64,000 nt of DNA from Alistipes_A hominis. Lineage in GTDB: Bacteria > Bacteroidota > Bacteroidia > Bacteroidales > Rikenellaceae. The stretch spans positions 1-64,000 of the forward strand of contig NZ_JACOOK010000002.1 of assembly GCF_014288115.1 (NCBI RefSeq), given 5' to 3'. Shown here in pieces: positions 44,164 to 52,488 of this stretch; position 1 is the first letter of the stretch; each line of letters begins with the position of its first letter. Below the pieces are notes generated by a model. That model was not told the origin of the DNA. It did no database searches and was given only the letters and a program-made list of their open reading frames with translations. The position numbers and the translations under genes are program-made.

Positions 44164-44351
44164 AATCGAAAAAAGTTTTAGGTTCGACTTCGATTCAGAT
44201 TCACTAAACAGCTTTAAATTTAGAAAAATAATCGCGAAAATGCAACGGTTTCAAAAGATTTTCATAATTTTCAACCCGTTTACGGCAGTCCTTTTTCTCC
44301 GACGTTGGAAGGAATGCCGCAAATTTCGGAAAATCACAAAATCCGAAAAAA

Positions 44352-44834
44352 ATGGATACCCTGTTGATCATTCTCGCGATCCTCTGTACGCTGGGCGGCG
44401 TCGCCGGCTGCATCCTGCCGATATTGCCGGGGCCGCCGCTGAACTTTCTCGCCCTGCTGCTGATGCGCTGGAGCGGACACGCCGGTTTCGACAGCCGCTT
44501 CCTGTGGATATGGGTGGCCGTTACGCTGATCGTCTCGGCATTGGATTATCTGCTGCCCGGCTACCTGGCCAGGCGTTTCGGCGGATCGAAATACGCCGCG
44601 ACCGGATCGACGGTGGGTATGATCGTCGGACTGCTGTTTTTCCCGCCGGCAGGGCTGATCGTCGGGGCTTTCGCGGGCGCGCTGATCGGGGAACTGCTGT
44701 ACGACCGCGACGATCTCCGGAAAGCCGTCCGGGTAGCGATCGGTTCGTTCGTCGCATTTCTGCTGAGTACCGGATTGAAACTGGCGGCATCGCTCGCAAT
44801 GGGTTATTACGTGATCCGGGCCCTGTTCGTATAG
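44352..44834 (+). CDS. DUF456 membrane protein
   Basis: A 160-residue protein with five to six hydrophobic segments and the DUF456 landmarks GGVAGCILPILPGPPLNFLA at the N-terminus, ALDYLLPGYLARRFGGSKYA in the middle and the glycine-rich GLLFFPPAGLIVGAFAGALIGE helix. The function is not established for the family. It stands alone, 7 bases from the end of the convergent PHP-phosphatase gene. Confidence 0.88.
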   Translation: MDTLLIILAILCTLGGVAGCILPILPGPPLNFLALLLMRWSGHAGFDSRFLWIWVAVTLIVSALDYLLPGYLARRFGGSKYAATGSTVGMIVGLLFFPPAGLIVGAFAGALIGELLYDRDDLRKAVRVAIGSFVAFLLSTGLKLAASLAMGYYVIRALFV

Positions 44835-44840
44835 AAAGCG

Positions 44841-45632
44841 TCAATAGCTGAAATAAGGAATGGTATCGATGGTTTTGATATTCAGTTCGCGCAGCGCCCG
44901 CACCCCCCGTTCGTAAAAAACCGTATTCTCAAGCATCCGGTTGTCGTGCGCATCCATGCCGACGATGGCCGTACACCCTTCGTCGGCCGCGATTTTCCAG
45001 AAGTCGGGATGCGGGAACATAACCTCTCCGCGCTCCTCCCGGTAACCGAGCAGGCTGACGTTGTATTCCAGCGGCAGGCCCGTCCGGTATGCTTTGCGGC
45101 AAATCCGGCGGCTGATCCGGGCACAGTGCTCGTCGAACGTTTTATAACTGTTTATGAACAGATCGGGATGCGCCAGGTAAGCAAACATTCCGGCTTCCAT
45201 CCCTTTGAGTACGCTCTCTTCGTACATTTCGAGCATTTCAAGCGTCCGGGTGTGCATACCGAAATAAGGATATCGCTCGTCCGATTCGTAAAAATGATTG
45301 CCGAAAATCACGTAATCCAGCCGCTCGCGACGGATCGTCTCCCAAAGCCAGGGCATGTATTCCGGAAAATACTCGCACTCGAGTCCGACCCTGATCTCAA
45401 TCCGATCGCGGTATTTCTCGCGCAGGGCGCGCACGCTCGCCAGATAGCCGGGCAGTTCGTCGAGCATCATCCGCACTTCCGGAACAAAAGGAGAATCGTA
45501 TTTCCACGGCGTATGGTCGGAAAATCCGAGTACTCGGAACCCGCCGGCAATGGCGCTCTGCACGTAATCTTCATCGCTGCCCACGGCATGATGGCAACGG
45601 GCGGTATGGGTATGATAGTTCGTTTTCAGCAT
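44841..45632 (-). CDS. PHP-domain histidinol-phosphatase-like protein
   Basis: A 263-residue metal hydrolase of the HisJ/HisK type. It starts LKTNYHTHTARCHHA, the first PHP metal motif, followed by FSDHTPW, GLECEYFPEY, GNHFYES, LAHPDLFINSYKTFDEHC and MDAHDNR, which together supply the trinuclear metal site. Histidinol phosphate is the likely substrate, but no his genes are adjacent. The start at 45632 gives the canonical N-terminus; the frame remains open far upstream on the strand opposite the HAD gene, which is not coding. Confidence 0.85.
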   Translation of the reverse strand: MLKTNYHTHTARCHHAVGSDEDYVQSAIAGGFRVLGFSDHTPWKYDSPFVPEVRMMLDELPGYLASVRALREKYRDRIEIRVGLECEYFPEYMPWLWETIRRERLDYVIFGNHFYESDERYPYFGMHTRTLEMLEMYEESVLKGMEAGMFAYLAHPDLFINSYKTFDEHCARISRRICRKAYRTGLPLEYNVSLLGYREERGEVMFPHPDFWKIAADEGCTAIVGMDAHDNRMLENTVFYERGVRALRELNIKTIDTIPYFSY

Positions 45633-45692
45633 GATTTCGTAATCGGTCCGCCACAGTAAAACGGCAAAATCCTGCGGCAAAATTAATTTCTT

Positions 45693-45700
45693 TATCTTTG
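45693..45700 (+). promoter_or_regulatory. -7 element upstream of the HAD phosphatase gene
   Basis: TATCTTTG fits TAnnTTTG, 46 bases before the start codon at 45747. Confidence 0.5.
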
Positions 45701-45746
45701 CCGCACAAATAAAAACCGGCATCCGGCCGGCAAACACGCAACGACC

Positions 45747-46514
45747 ATGATTAAAGCGGTATTTTTCGACATCGACGGCACGCTGGTAAGTTTCAAAACC
45801 CACCGGGTTCCCCCGTCGACGGTACAAGCGCTGGAAAGACTGCGCGCCCGGGGAATCAAGTTGTTCATCGCCACCGGGCGTCACCACGCCGACCTGAACA
45901 ACCTCGGCGGACTCGCATTCGACGGTTACATCACGCTGAACGGCCAGTACTGTTACGACGACCGCGGCGTGATCTACCAGAACTGCATCCGTGCGGAAGA
46001 TATCCGAACGACTGTCGACCTGCTCGCCCGCGACCCGTTCGGCTGCCTGTTCATCGAAGAGCACCGGATGTACATCAACCGGATCGACGACAAAGTGAAA
46101 GTTTCGCAAAAACTGATCAATTTCGCCGATCCGCCGGTCGTCCCGGCCGAAACCGCGTTGCACAACGACATTTACCAACTCATGGCGTTCGTAGGCCCCG
46201 AACAGGAACGCACGCTGATGGATTCGCTCCCGCACTGCGACTCGACGCGCTGGAACCCGTACTTCATCGACGTCGTCCCGGCAGGCGGCAGCAAACGACT
46301 CGGAATCGACGCGATGATCCGCGCGCACGGAATCGACCTCGCCGAAACGATGGCTTTCGGGGACGGCCAGAACGATATCGAGATGCTGCGCCACGCAGGA
46401 ATCGGAGTCGCGATGGGAAATGCGGCGGACGAAGTCAAACGGGCGGCGGACTACGTCACCACCGGCGTCGACCGCGCAGGAATCGCCAAAGCGCTGCGTC
46501 ATTTCGGACTGTAA
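45747..46514 (+). CDS. Cof-type HAD-IIB sugar phosphatase
   Basis: A 255-residue haloacid-dehalogenase phosphatase. Motif I is FFDIDGTLVSF (Asp8 nucleophile, Asp10), motif II FIATGR, motif III the Lys in GGSKRLGIDAM, and motif IV FGDGQNDIEMLRHAGIGVAM. A type IIB cap lies between motifs II and III. Such enzymes dephosphorylate sugar phosphates or nucleotide cofactors with broad specificity. It is monocistronic, ending at a strong hairpin. Confidence 0.92.
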   Translation: MIKAVFFDIDGTLVSFKTHRVPPSTVQALERLRARGIKLFIATGRHHADLNNLGGLAFDGYITLNGQYCYDDRGVIYQNCIRAEDIRTTVDLLARDPFGCLFIEEHRMYINRIDDKVKVSQKLINFADPPVVPAETALHNDIYQLMAFVGPEQERTLMDSLPHCDSTRWNPYFIDVVPAGGSKRLGIDAMIRAHGIDLAETMAFGDGQNDIEMLRHAGIGVAMGNAADEVKRAADYVTTGVDRAGIAKALRHFGL

Positions 46515-46530
46515 ACCCCGCTCGCAAGAA

Positions 46531-46572
46531 CGAAAACGGCCTGTTCCTTTCGAAAGGAACAGGCCGTTTTCG
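46531..46572. terminator. Bidirectional terminator between HAD and SPOR genes
   Basis: A 20-bp stem (46531-46550 with 46553-46572) that is a near-perfect palindrome, with the sequence TTTCGAAA at the tip, lies in the 73-base gap between convergent genes. Confidence 0.88.
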
Positions 46573-46587
46573 TCTTCGCACCGGAAG

Positions 46588-47541
46588 CTATCGTGCGGAT
46601 TTGGATTTGAAAACCCACGCATCCGGGAACAGGCCGGACACCTCGTTCTTCATCCGATTCGCCTCGGTTTCGGCCGTAGCCCCGAAAACGGAAACCAGAA
46701 TCTTTCCGTTCGGCATCGGGATTTTCGCATATTCCAGTTTATCATTTTTCTTTTGGGCCGACGCGATGAACTTCTCGGCATTCTGATCCGTGCTGTAAGT
46801 ACCCACGATCACGTAATAGTGCATCGCAGCAGTCGCAGGAACTAATTTTGCCGCAGGAACGGTCGCCGGCTCGCGCACCGGTTCGGGCTGTTTCGCAGGC
46901 ACGGCGGCAGACGAATCCACTCCCGCCGAAGCGCCGGACTCTCCGGCCGAGGAATCGGAACCGGCCGCCGCAGGAACCTTCACGGCCGGAGAATCCGGCG
47001 CGGCCGGGACAGACGCCGGCAATACGGGCTGTTCGGACAGCCGCACGATCCGCATCTGTTCGCTGTATTCGTACCACACGATCGCGCCGACCGAAATTCC
47101 GACGCCGATCAGCACCGCGAAAACGACCCACATCGCCACCCGTTTCGCATCGATCCGCCCGGGCAGGCGCACCGCGCCCGTATCCACCGGATTCAACGCC
47201 TCCTCCAGGCCGGGATCGGGCGTAAAAACGCCCTCGCGGATATTGCCCACCGCCCCGATCGTCACTCCCTCCTCCGAGCAGTTTTCGGCGAGCCAGCGGT
47301 TATAGATCTCCCGCGCCTGTTCGGGATCGGTCTGGTCGTACCCAGCGATCAGATCCACGATGTGCGGAATCCCCGGCAGTTCGTCCGTTACGAGTTCCAC
47401 CCGGTTGACCGGCGGCGTTACGACGCCCGGCTTCTGCATTTCTGCGGGAACCGTCACCGCATACAGCGTTCCGATCCCCGGCAGGACAACGCCCTGACGC
47501 TTCGCCAGCGCGTTATACACCAAATTACTGACCTGATCCAT
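46588..47541 (-). CDS. HU-CCDC81-like/SPOR-domain membrane protein
   Basis: A 317-residue protein built as follows: an N-terminal HU/CCDC81-like pair (about 1-115; VSNLVYNALAKRQGVVLPGIG), one transmembrane helix (about 135-158; VAMWVVFAVLIGVGISVGAI), a Pro/Ala/Ser-rich linker, and a C-terminal SPOR domain (about 240-315; HYYVIVGTYSTDQNAEKFIA). SPOR domains bind denuded peptidoglycan at division sites, so a role in envelope division or remodelling is likely. Its start codon overlaps the lgt stop (TAATG), indicating coupled translation. Confidence 0.82.
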   Translation of the reverse strand: MDQVSNLVYNALAKRQGVVLPGIGTLYAVTVPAEMQKPGVVTPPVNRVELVTDELPGIPHIVDLIAGYDQTDPEQAREIYNRWLAENCSEEGVTIGAVGNIREGVFTPDPGLEEALNPVDTGAVRLPGRIDAKRVAMWVVFAVLIGVGISVGAIVWYEYSEQMRIVRLSEQPVLPASVPAAPDSPAVKVPAAAGSDSSAGESGASAGVDSSAAVPAKQPEPVREPATVPAAKLVPATAAMHYYVIVGTYSTDQNAEKFIASAQKKNDKLEYAKIPMPNGKILVSVFGATAETEANRMKNEVSGLFPDAWVFKSKSAR

Positions 47542-48368
47542 TATTTCGTTTTCTTAGAAAGTTCTTTTGCAGGACGTTTAAACGCCCGGTACAGGATGAC
47601 GACGCCCAGAATCACGAACGGGACGCTCAACCACTGTCCCATATCCAACAACATGCCACGTTCGAACTCTTCCTGCGGATTCTTGATGAATTCGACGAAA
47701 AAACGGAAGCCGAACAGCGCGATCAGGAAGATACCGAACATCACGCCGGGCCGCTTCCGGGCGACGTCCTTGCGGTAATACATCCAGCACAGCACGACGA
47801 ACAGGATCAAGTAGGCGAGCGCCTCGTAGATCTGGGTCGGGTGCATCGGCACGGTCTCTCCGGCCCTTACGAAAACGAATCCCCACGGCAGCGAAGTCGC
47901 CTCGCCGTAAATTTCGGAATTCATCAGGTTCCCGATCCGCACCAGCGCGCCGGCAATGCAGACGGCAATCGCGATGCGGTCCAGCGACCACATGTAAGGC
48001 ATCTTGTTTTTCCGCGAAAAGAGCCACAGCCCGACGAGCAGCCCGACGGCGGCTCCGTGACTGGCCAGTCCCCCCTGGTGAATATACAGGATTTCGACGG
48101 GATGGGTCAGGTAATAACCCGGATCGTAAAACAAGCAGTGCCCGAGACGAGCGCCGATGATCGTCGACAGGACGCCGTACCAGAAGATCGAATCGAACAT
48201 CTTGTCGCTGTACCCCTCGCGTTTGATCAGGTTACTGAATATATAGGCGCTGATTCCGAGCGCCAGCGCCCACATCAGACCGTAATAGCGGATCTCGACC
48301 GGCCCGAACGTAAACAGGGTCGGATGCACGTCCCATCGGACAAACAACAGTAAAAGCGAATTCATCAT
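47541..48368 (-). CDS. lgt: Prolipoprotein diacylglyceryl transferase
   Basis: Transfers diacylglycerol from phosphatidylglycerol to the lipobox Cys, the first step of lipoprotein maturation, in the inner membrane. The 275-residue, multi-helix protein has the family motifs GGLASHGAAVGLL, the signature ALVRIGNLMNSEIYGE and the late FRFFVEFIKNPQEEF. MMNSLLLLF at 48368 is chosen as the start because the upstream extension is not protein-like. It is transcribed ahead of the SPOR gene from a nearby -7 element. Confidence 0.95.
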   Translation of the reverse strand: MMNSLLLLFVRWDVHPTLFTFGPVEIRYYGLMWALALGISAYIFSNLIKREGYSDKMFDSIFWYGVLSTIIGARLGHCLFYDPGYYLTHPVEILYIHQGGLASHGAAVGLLVGLWLFSRKNKMPYMWSLDRIAIAVCIAGALVRIGNLMNSEIYGEATSLPWGFVFVRAGETVPMHPTQIYEALAYLILFVVLCWMYYRKDVARKRPGVMFGIFLIALFGFRFFVEFIKNPQEEFERGMLLDMGQWLSVPFVILGVVILYRAFKRPAKELSKKTK

Positions 48369-48424
48369 TTCGATTCCAGGAATTGATCGGATTACTACGG
48401 GTCGTACGAACCCGGTATTTCGAA

Positions 48425-48432
48425 CAAATATA
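48425..48432 (-). promoter_or_regulatory. -7 element of lgt
   Basis: On the minus strand this reads TATATTTG (TAnnTTTG), 57 bases before the lgt start. Confidence 0.5.
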
Positions 48433-48488
48433 GCTATTTTTAGCCAAAGTAGCACACCCGGCAGCCCTTTGGCGATTATCCGGAAAGC

Positions 48489-48520
48489 GAAAGCGCCGCG
48501 ACCCGGGTCGCGGCGCTTCG
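48489..48520 (-). terminator. Hairpin after the riboflavin synthase gene
   Basis: A perfect palindrome (core 48491-48518, AAGCGCCGCGACCC and its complement) lies 20 bases after the ribE stop. The U tract is weak. Confidence 0.65.
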
Positions 48521-48537
48521 TTCCGGCGGCGGGAAAC

Positions 48538-49134
48538 TCACGCCTTGATATATTGTTTCACCAATTTGGTAATGTATTTACCGACGATATCGAACTCCAG
48601 GTTAACGACCGTTCCCACCCGAAAAGTATGGAAATTGGTATGCTCGTGCGTGTACGGGATAATCGCCACCTGAAACGAACCCTCGGCCGAATTGACAACC
48701 GTCAGACTGACCCCGTTCACGGCGACCGACCCTTTTTCGACCGTGATATTGCCCGCCGACGGATCGTATTCGAACGTATAGTACCAACTGCCGTCGGCCT
48801 CGCGGATCGCCGTACAGCGCGCCGTCTGGTCGACATGCCCCTGCACGATATGACCGTCCAGCAGCGCGTCGGGCCGCATACTGCGCTCCAGATTGACCAA
48901 ATCGCCTTCGGTCAGCCCTCCGAGGTTCGACTTGAGCAGCGTCTCGCGGATCGCCGTGACCGTATAGCGGGAGCCGTCCAACTCCACAACCGTCAGGCAC
49001 ACGCCGTTATGCGCGACGCTCTGATCGATCTTCAACTCCCCGGTAAACGGACATTCCAGCGTGAAATGCCGGTTTCCCCGCTCCTCGCGGATCGCCACGA
49101 TCCGCCCCGTCGTCTCTACAATTCCCGAAAACAT
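48538..49134 (-). CDS. ribE: Riboflavin synthase alpha chain
   Basis: Dismutates two 6,7-dimethyl-8-ribityllumazine molecules to riboflavin. The 198-residue length and tandem lumazine-binding repeats are standard: MFSGIVETTGRIVAI at the N-terminus, SVAHNGVCLTV, GHIVQGHVD and, in the second repeat, KGSVAVNGVSLTV with EHTNFHTFRVG. The gene starts 4 bases after the S24-fold repressor gene, so the two probably form one leftward transcript, an unusual pairing. Confidence 0.95.
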   Translation of the reverse strand: MFSGIVETTGRIVAIREERGNRHFTLECPFTGELKIDQSVAHNGVCLTVVELDGSRYTVTAIRETLLKSNLGGLTEGDLVNLERSMRPDALLDGHIVQGHVDQTARCTAIREADGSWYYTFEYDPSAGNITVEKGSVAVNGVSLTVVNSAEGSFQVAIIPYTHEHTNFHTFRVGTVVNLEFDIVGKYITKLVKQYIKA

Positions 49135-49138
49135 AATC

Positions 49139-49774
49139 TTACAAACTTTTTTTGATGATAATCCCCCTTACGATAAACAGCTTCGTAATTTCGCTGCTGC
49201 GGATCGAAATGGGATCGTACTGTTTGGTATTACTCGCCAGCAGCTGGATATCGGTCGGATCTTCGCCGAAACGGATAATGCGTATTCCCCGGAAATACTG
49301 GGTCACCACCAGATAAGCCTCCCCGGGAATAATGGCCGGAACCGTCCACTTTTTCAGAATGACGATCGACCCCGCCGGAATCTCGGGTTGCATGGCCGTC
49401 CCGATATTCAGGGCGGCGAGATCGCAGTCGTTGAACAACGGGACATTGATCCGGAAACGCGGTTCGGAACGCAAGTCGGACTCTACGGCCGAAAGCACGT
49501 CCATCCCGTAATAAGGCACTCCGCCTCCTTCGGGGACGGTCGCCGGCTGCGATTCGATAAACATATCCCCTTCGCCGGTCAACAGCCACCCCTTGCTTAC
49601 CGTCGGATACTTGGTCGTAATCAGGTTCGCCAGGTCGCGGCTGATCCCGTTATTGCCTCGTTTTATCTGGTAGAGGTTTTCACTCCTCTTTAAACCGATA
49701 TTCAAGGCGAACGAGTTTACAGACAACCCGGTCCACTTTATTACGCGTTCAAGTCTATGCCACGTATCCAACAT
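49139..49774 (-). CDS. XRE/S24-fold repressor lacking the self-cleavage dyad
   Basis: A 211-residue protein with an N-terminal helix-turn-helix (about 5-65; LSVNSFALNIGLKRSENLYQ) and a C-terminal LexA/CI-like S24 domain (about 105-205). In active members the nucleophile sits in a GDSMxP motif; here the motif reads G125-T-A127-M-Q-P, so Ser is Ala. The Lys-containing strand reads GIRIIRF, with no Lys at the expected spot. The protein should bind DNA and dimerise but not cut itself. A palindrome over its own promoter suggests autoregulation. It precedes ribE by 4 bases. Confidence 0.8.
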   Translation of the reverse strand: MLDTWHRLERVIKWTGLSVNSFALNIGLKRSENLYQIKRGNNGISRDLANLITTKYPTVSKGWLLTGEGDMFIESQPATVPEGGGVPYYGMDVLSAVESDLRSEPRFRINVPLFNDCDLAALNIGTAMQPEIPAGSIVILKKWTVPAIIPGEAYLVVTQYFRGIRIIRFGEDPTDIQLLASNTKQYDPISIRSSEITKLFIVRGIIIKKSL

Positions 49775-49796
49775 GCGGTATTATTATTTTATTTTG

Positions 49797-49813
49797 CAAA
49801 TGTACATCATTTG
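49797..49813 (-). promoter_or_regulatory. Palindromic operator over the -7 element of the S24-repressor gene
   Basis: CAAATG-TACAT-CATTTG is a perfect 6-5-6 inverted repeat. Its left arm lies within the minus-strand -7 element TACATTTG (49797-49804). It is 23 bases upstream of the start codon, so repressor binding would block transcription. Confidence 0.6.
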
Positions 49814-50412
49814 TCCTGAAATGACGCAACATATAACAAGATAATATTGCAAAAATAGCATTAAAAATTGAAAAAACGCGCTCTTTTTCAAGAACAAATC
49901 GGTCAATACGGCAAACCGTCTTGAATTTATTCAATCTTCCGAAAATATAAAAAGCTCTTTTTATCCCACTTTTCAACGCGCTGCGCAAATTTCGTTCGCT
50001 CCGCCGCTCCCGTCGAAAAAACCGGCTCCGTTTTCCGGCAGAAATCCCGCCGGGAAGCCCCGCAAAACCGATCCGGAAGCGCCGCGCGACAAAAATTACA
50101 AAACGCAGACCGCACATCTTGCGTCTCCCGCAAAAAAAAGGCGGAAGCGGCGAAGAGCCGACCCGGACAAAGACGCACGCGCGACGGTCAGGGACGGAAT
50201 CCGGCAACCGGAACGGATTCCGAAACCGGGATTTCACGACAAACGAAACGAACCCCGCCACGAACGCCGTTCCGTCGGCGCATAAAACCGACGATATGTA
50301 CGATCGTTTCGCTATTTTTCTTATCTTGCAATCAATTAACCGCCCGTACCCGCCGGATCGTTCCCGGCCGTGTCCGGGCCGATCCGCAGACTCAACCTAT
50401 TTAATATTAAAA
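49814..50412. other. Non-coding region between the divergent repressor and transglutaminase genes
   Basis: About 600 bases without a credible gene. The left half is AT-rich; the middle (about 49,980-50,280) is unusually rich in CCG/CGG-type runs with homopurine stretches; the right part should hold the promoter of the lipoprotein gene at 50413. Open frames here have no protein-like composition. No hairpin with a U tract, tRNA or repeat was seen. Confidence 0.5.
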
Positions 50413-52449
50413 ATGCGCCATTTTTATCTATCAGTCGTACTCCTATCGGGAATACTTCTTTGCTGCTGCGCTCAACGCGAATTTACGCTGGAATGGGCGC
50501 TCAACCTGGCAGGCGACAACCGGGCCGAACTGGAACGGGTGCTCGACCACTACAAACAAAATCCGGCCGACAGCCAGAAATACCGTGCCGCAGTCTACTT
50601 GATTACGAACATGCCGGGGCATTACAGCGTCGACTCCGTTCTGGCCAACCGTTTTTGCGACAAGGCCGACTCGGTGATGGCGATCCCGCTGGACACGTCG
50701 TTCCTGGAGCTATCGAAAACGGATTTCAACATGGCCCGGAATCTGGACTGGGAAAAGTTCAAAGTCCCCGCCCTCGAAAAGATTTCGAAAGAGATGCCTT
50801 TCAAACAGGAATCCCTGAGACCCGACATCCAGGTAATCAAGGCCGATTACCTGATTAAAAACATCGACAGCGCTTTCGCGACCTGGAAGACGTCGCCGTG
50901 GTCGGCACATCTGAATTTCGACCACTTCTGCGAATTCATCCTCCCCTACAAAGTGCAAGACCCGTTCCTGCCCGACGACTGGCGCGAATACTGCCGGAAA
51001 TTCTGCGATTCGATCGTGGATCTGAGCGACATGGATCGCTGCCAATATTACAAAAACTCGATCCATTGGGCCGCCCGGTTCGTCAACAGCGCGCTGCTCC
51101 CGAACATGCGGATCATCGGCCCCTATACCTACAACGGCAACCAACCTATCAGGATGTCGACCTGGATAAAAAAACACTTCGTCTCGTGCGGCGAAAAGGG
51201 GATCGTCTGCATGGCGGTCATGCGGAGCAAAGGCATTCCGATGGCCGTAGACTACACGCCCCAGTGGCCGACCGGTTACGAGGGCCACTCCTGGTGCGCG
51301 GTGCTAACCACCGCCGGCGGCAACTACGAAAAGTTCGATCCGTTCGAAGGGTTTCCGGGCGAAGCCTACCGTCCGGGAGAAACCATGGCGAAAGCTTTCC
51401 GGGAAGGGTACGCCATCAATCCGCTGCTGTTCCGTATCAACCGCTCGGGAGAAGACGTTCCTCCGTTTCTGCGCAACAGTTTCATCAAGGACGTAACGTC
51501 CGAGTACATGTCCACGCAGACGATCGAGGTATCCATTCCGGACAGCCTGAAACAGCAGAACAGGTTCGCCTACCTCTCCATGTTCGACAACAAGAACTGG
51601 GTTCCGATCGCATGGGGCGAAGTGAAACGGTCGAAAGTCCGCTTCGAAGACATCGGGCGCAGCGTCGCCTACCTGCCGTCGTATTACATCGACGGTAAAG
51701 TCGTCCCGTTTTCCTATCCGTTCACGCTCGATGCGAACGGACGGGCGGAGTATATGATCCCGGACACGACCCGGCTGCAATCGGTAGACCTGACGCGCAA
51801 ATACCCGCCCCATTACCACGTGTACAACACGACCAAAAGGTTGATCGGCGGCAAATTCCAGGCGGCGAACCGACCCGACTTTCGGGATTCGGTCACGGTA
51901 TTCGAATTTCCGGAAGGGTGGAACGATCCGACCGGGACGATCGACCTGAGCCGGGATACGGCCAAATACCGCTACTGGCGTTTCCTGTCTCCGCCCGACC
52001 GGCACAACCAGATGGCCGAAGTCCGCTTTTACCTCGCCGGCGACACCGTCCCGAACACAGGTAAAATCATCGGCACGCCGGGCACCCGAATCGGGGACCC
52101 GAAAAACCACAAGGAGGCCATGTTCGACAACGATCCGTTCACGTTCTTCGACGCGCCGTTCCCTTACGACGGATGGGCCGGCATGGACTACGGGAAACCG
52201 GTTTCGATGGACCGCATCCTGTTCGTCTACCGAAGCGACGACAACAACGTGTGGATCGGAGACGAATACGAGCTGTTCTACTGGAAAGACCGACACGGTT
52301 GGGCCTCGCTCGGCAAACAGAAGGCAGAAAACCTGAAACTGCACTACGACAGCATCCCCACCCACGCTCTGTTCTTCATCCGCGATTACACGCGCGGGGT
52401 TCAGGAACGCATATTCACCATCGAGGACGGCAAACAGGTCTGGTGGTAA
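50413..52449 (+). CDS. Transglutaminase-like-domain lipoprotein
   Basis: A 678-residue lipoprotein (signal with Cys17-19 in ILLCCCAQ). The middle part is a transglutaminase-like cysteine-protease fold: CGEKGIVCMAVMRSKGIPMA (catalytic Cys region), GHSWCAVLTTAGG (His) and FDPFEG (Asp). The C-terminal third (about 500-678) is a discoidin/F5-8-like beta-sandwich with YRYWRFLSPPDRHNQMAEVR and MDYGKPVSMDRILFVYRSDD, which may bind a glycan or cell surface. Bacteroidota carry many such proteins, probably envelope proteases or glycan-associated hydrolases; the substrate is unknown. The start at 50413 is set by the signal peptide. Confidence 0.85.
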   Translation: MRHFYLSVVLLSGILLCCCAQREFTLEWALNLAGDNRAELERVLDHYKQNPADSQKYRAAVYLITNMPGHYSVDSVLANRFCDKADSVMAIPLDTSFLELSKTDFNMARNLDWEKFKVPALEKISKEMPFKQESLRPDIQVIKADYLIKNIDSAFATWKTSPWSAHLNFDHFCEFILPYKVQDPFLPDDWREYCRKFCDSIVDLSDMDRCQYYKNSIHWAARFVNSALLPNMRIIGPYTYNGNQPIRMSTWIKKHFVSCGEKGIVCMAVMRSKGIPMAVDYTPQWPTGYEGHSWCAVLTTAGGNYEKFDPFEGFPGEAYRPGETMAKAFREGYAINPLLFRINRSGEDVPPFLRNSFIKDVTSEYMSTQTIEVSIPDSLKQQNRFAYLSMFDNKNWVPIAWGEVKRSKVRFEDIGRSVAYLPSYYIDGKVVPFSYPFTLDANGRAEYMIPDTTRLQSVDLTRKYPPHYHVYNTTKRLIGGKFQAANRPDFRDSVTVFEFPEGWNDPTGTIDLSRDTAKYRYWRFLSPPDRHNQMAEVRFYLAGDTVPNTGKIIGTPGTRIGDPKNHKEAMFDNDPFTFFDAPFPYDGWAGMDYGKPVSMDRILFVYRSDDNNVWIGDEYELFYWKDRHGWASLGKQKAENLKLHYDSIPTHALFFIRDYTRGVQERIFTIEDGKQVWW

Positions 52450-52488
52450 ACGCCGCGAGCAGAGCCCCGGCGCCGATTCTCCGCAGCA

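Noticed and set aside
49755..50261. Leftward frame of about 168 codons in the gap before the transglutaminase gene
   Set aside because: Its composition is Arg/Phe-rich without domain features and it overlaps the start of the S24-repressor gene and its operator.
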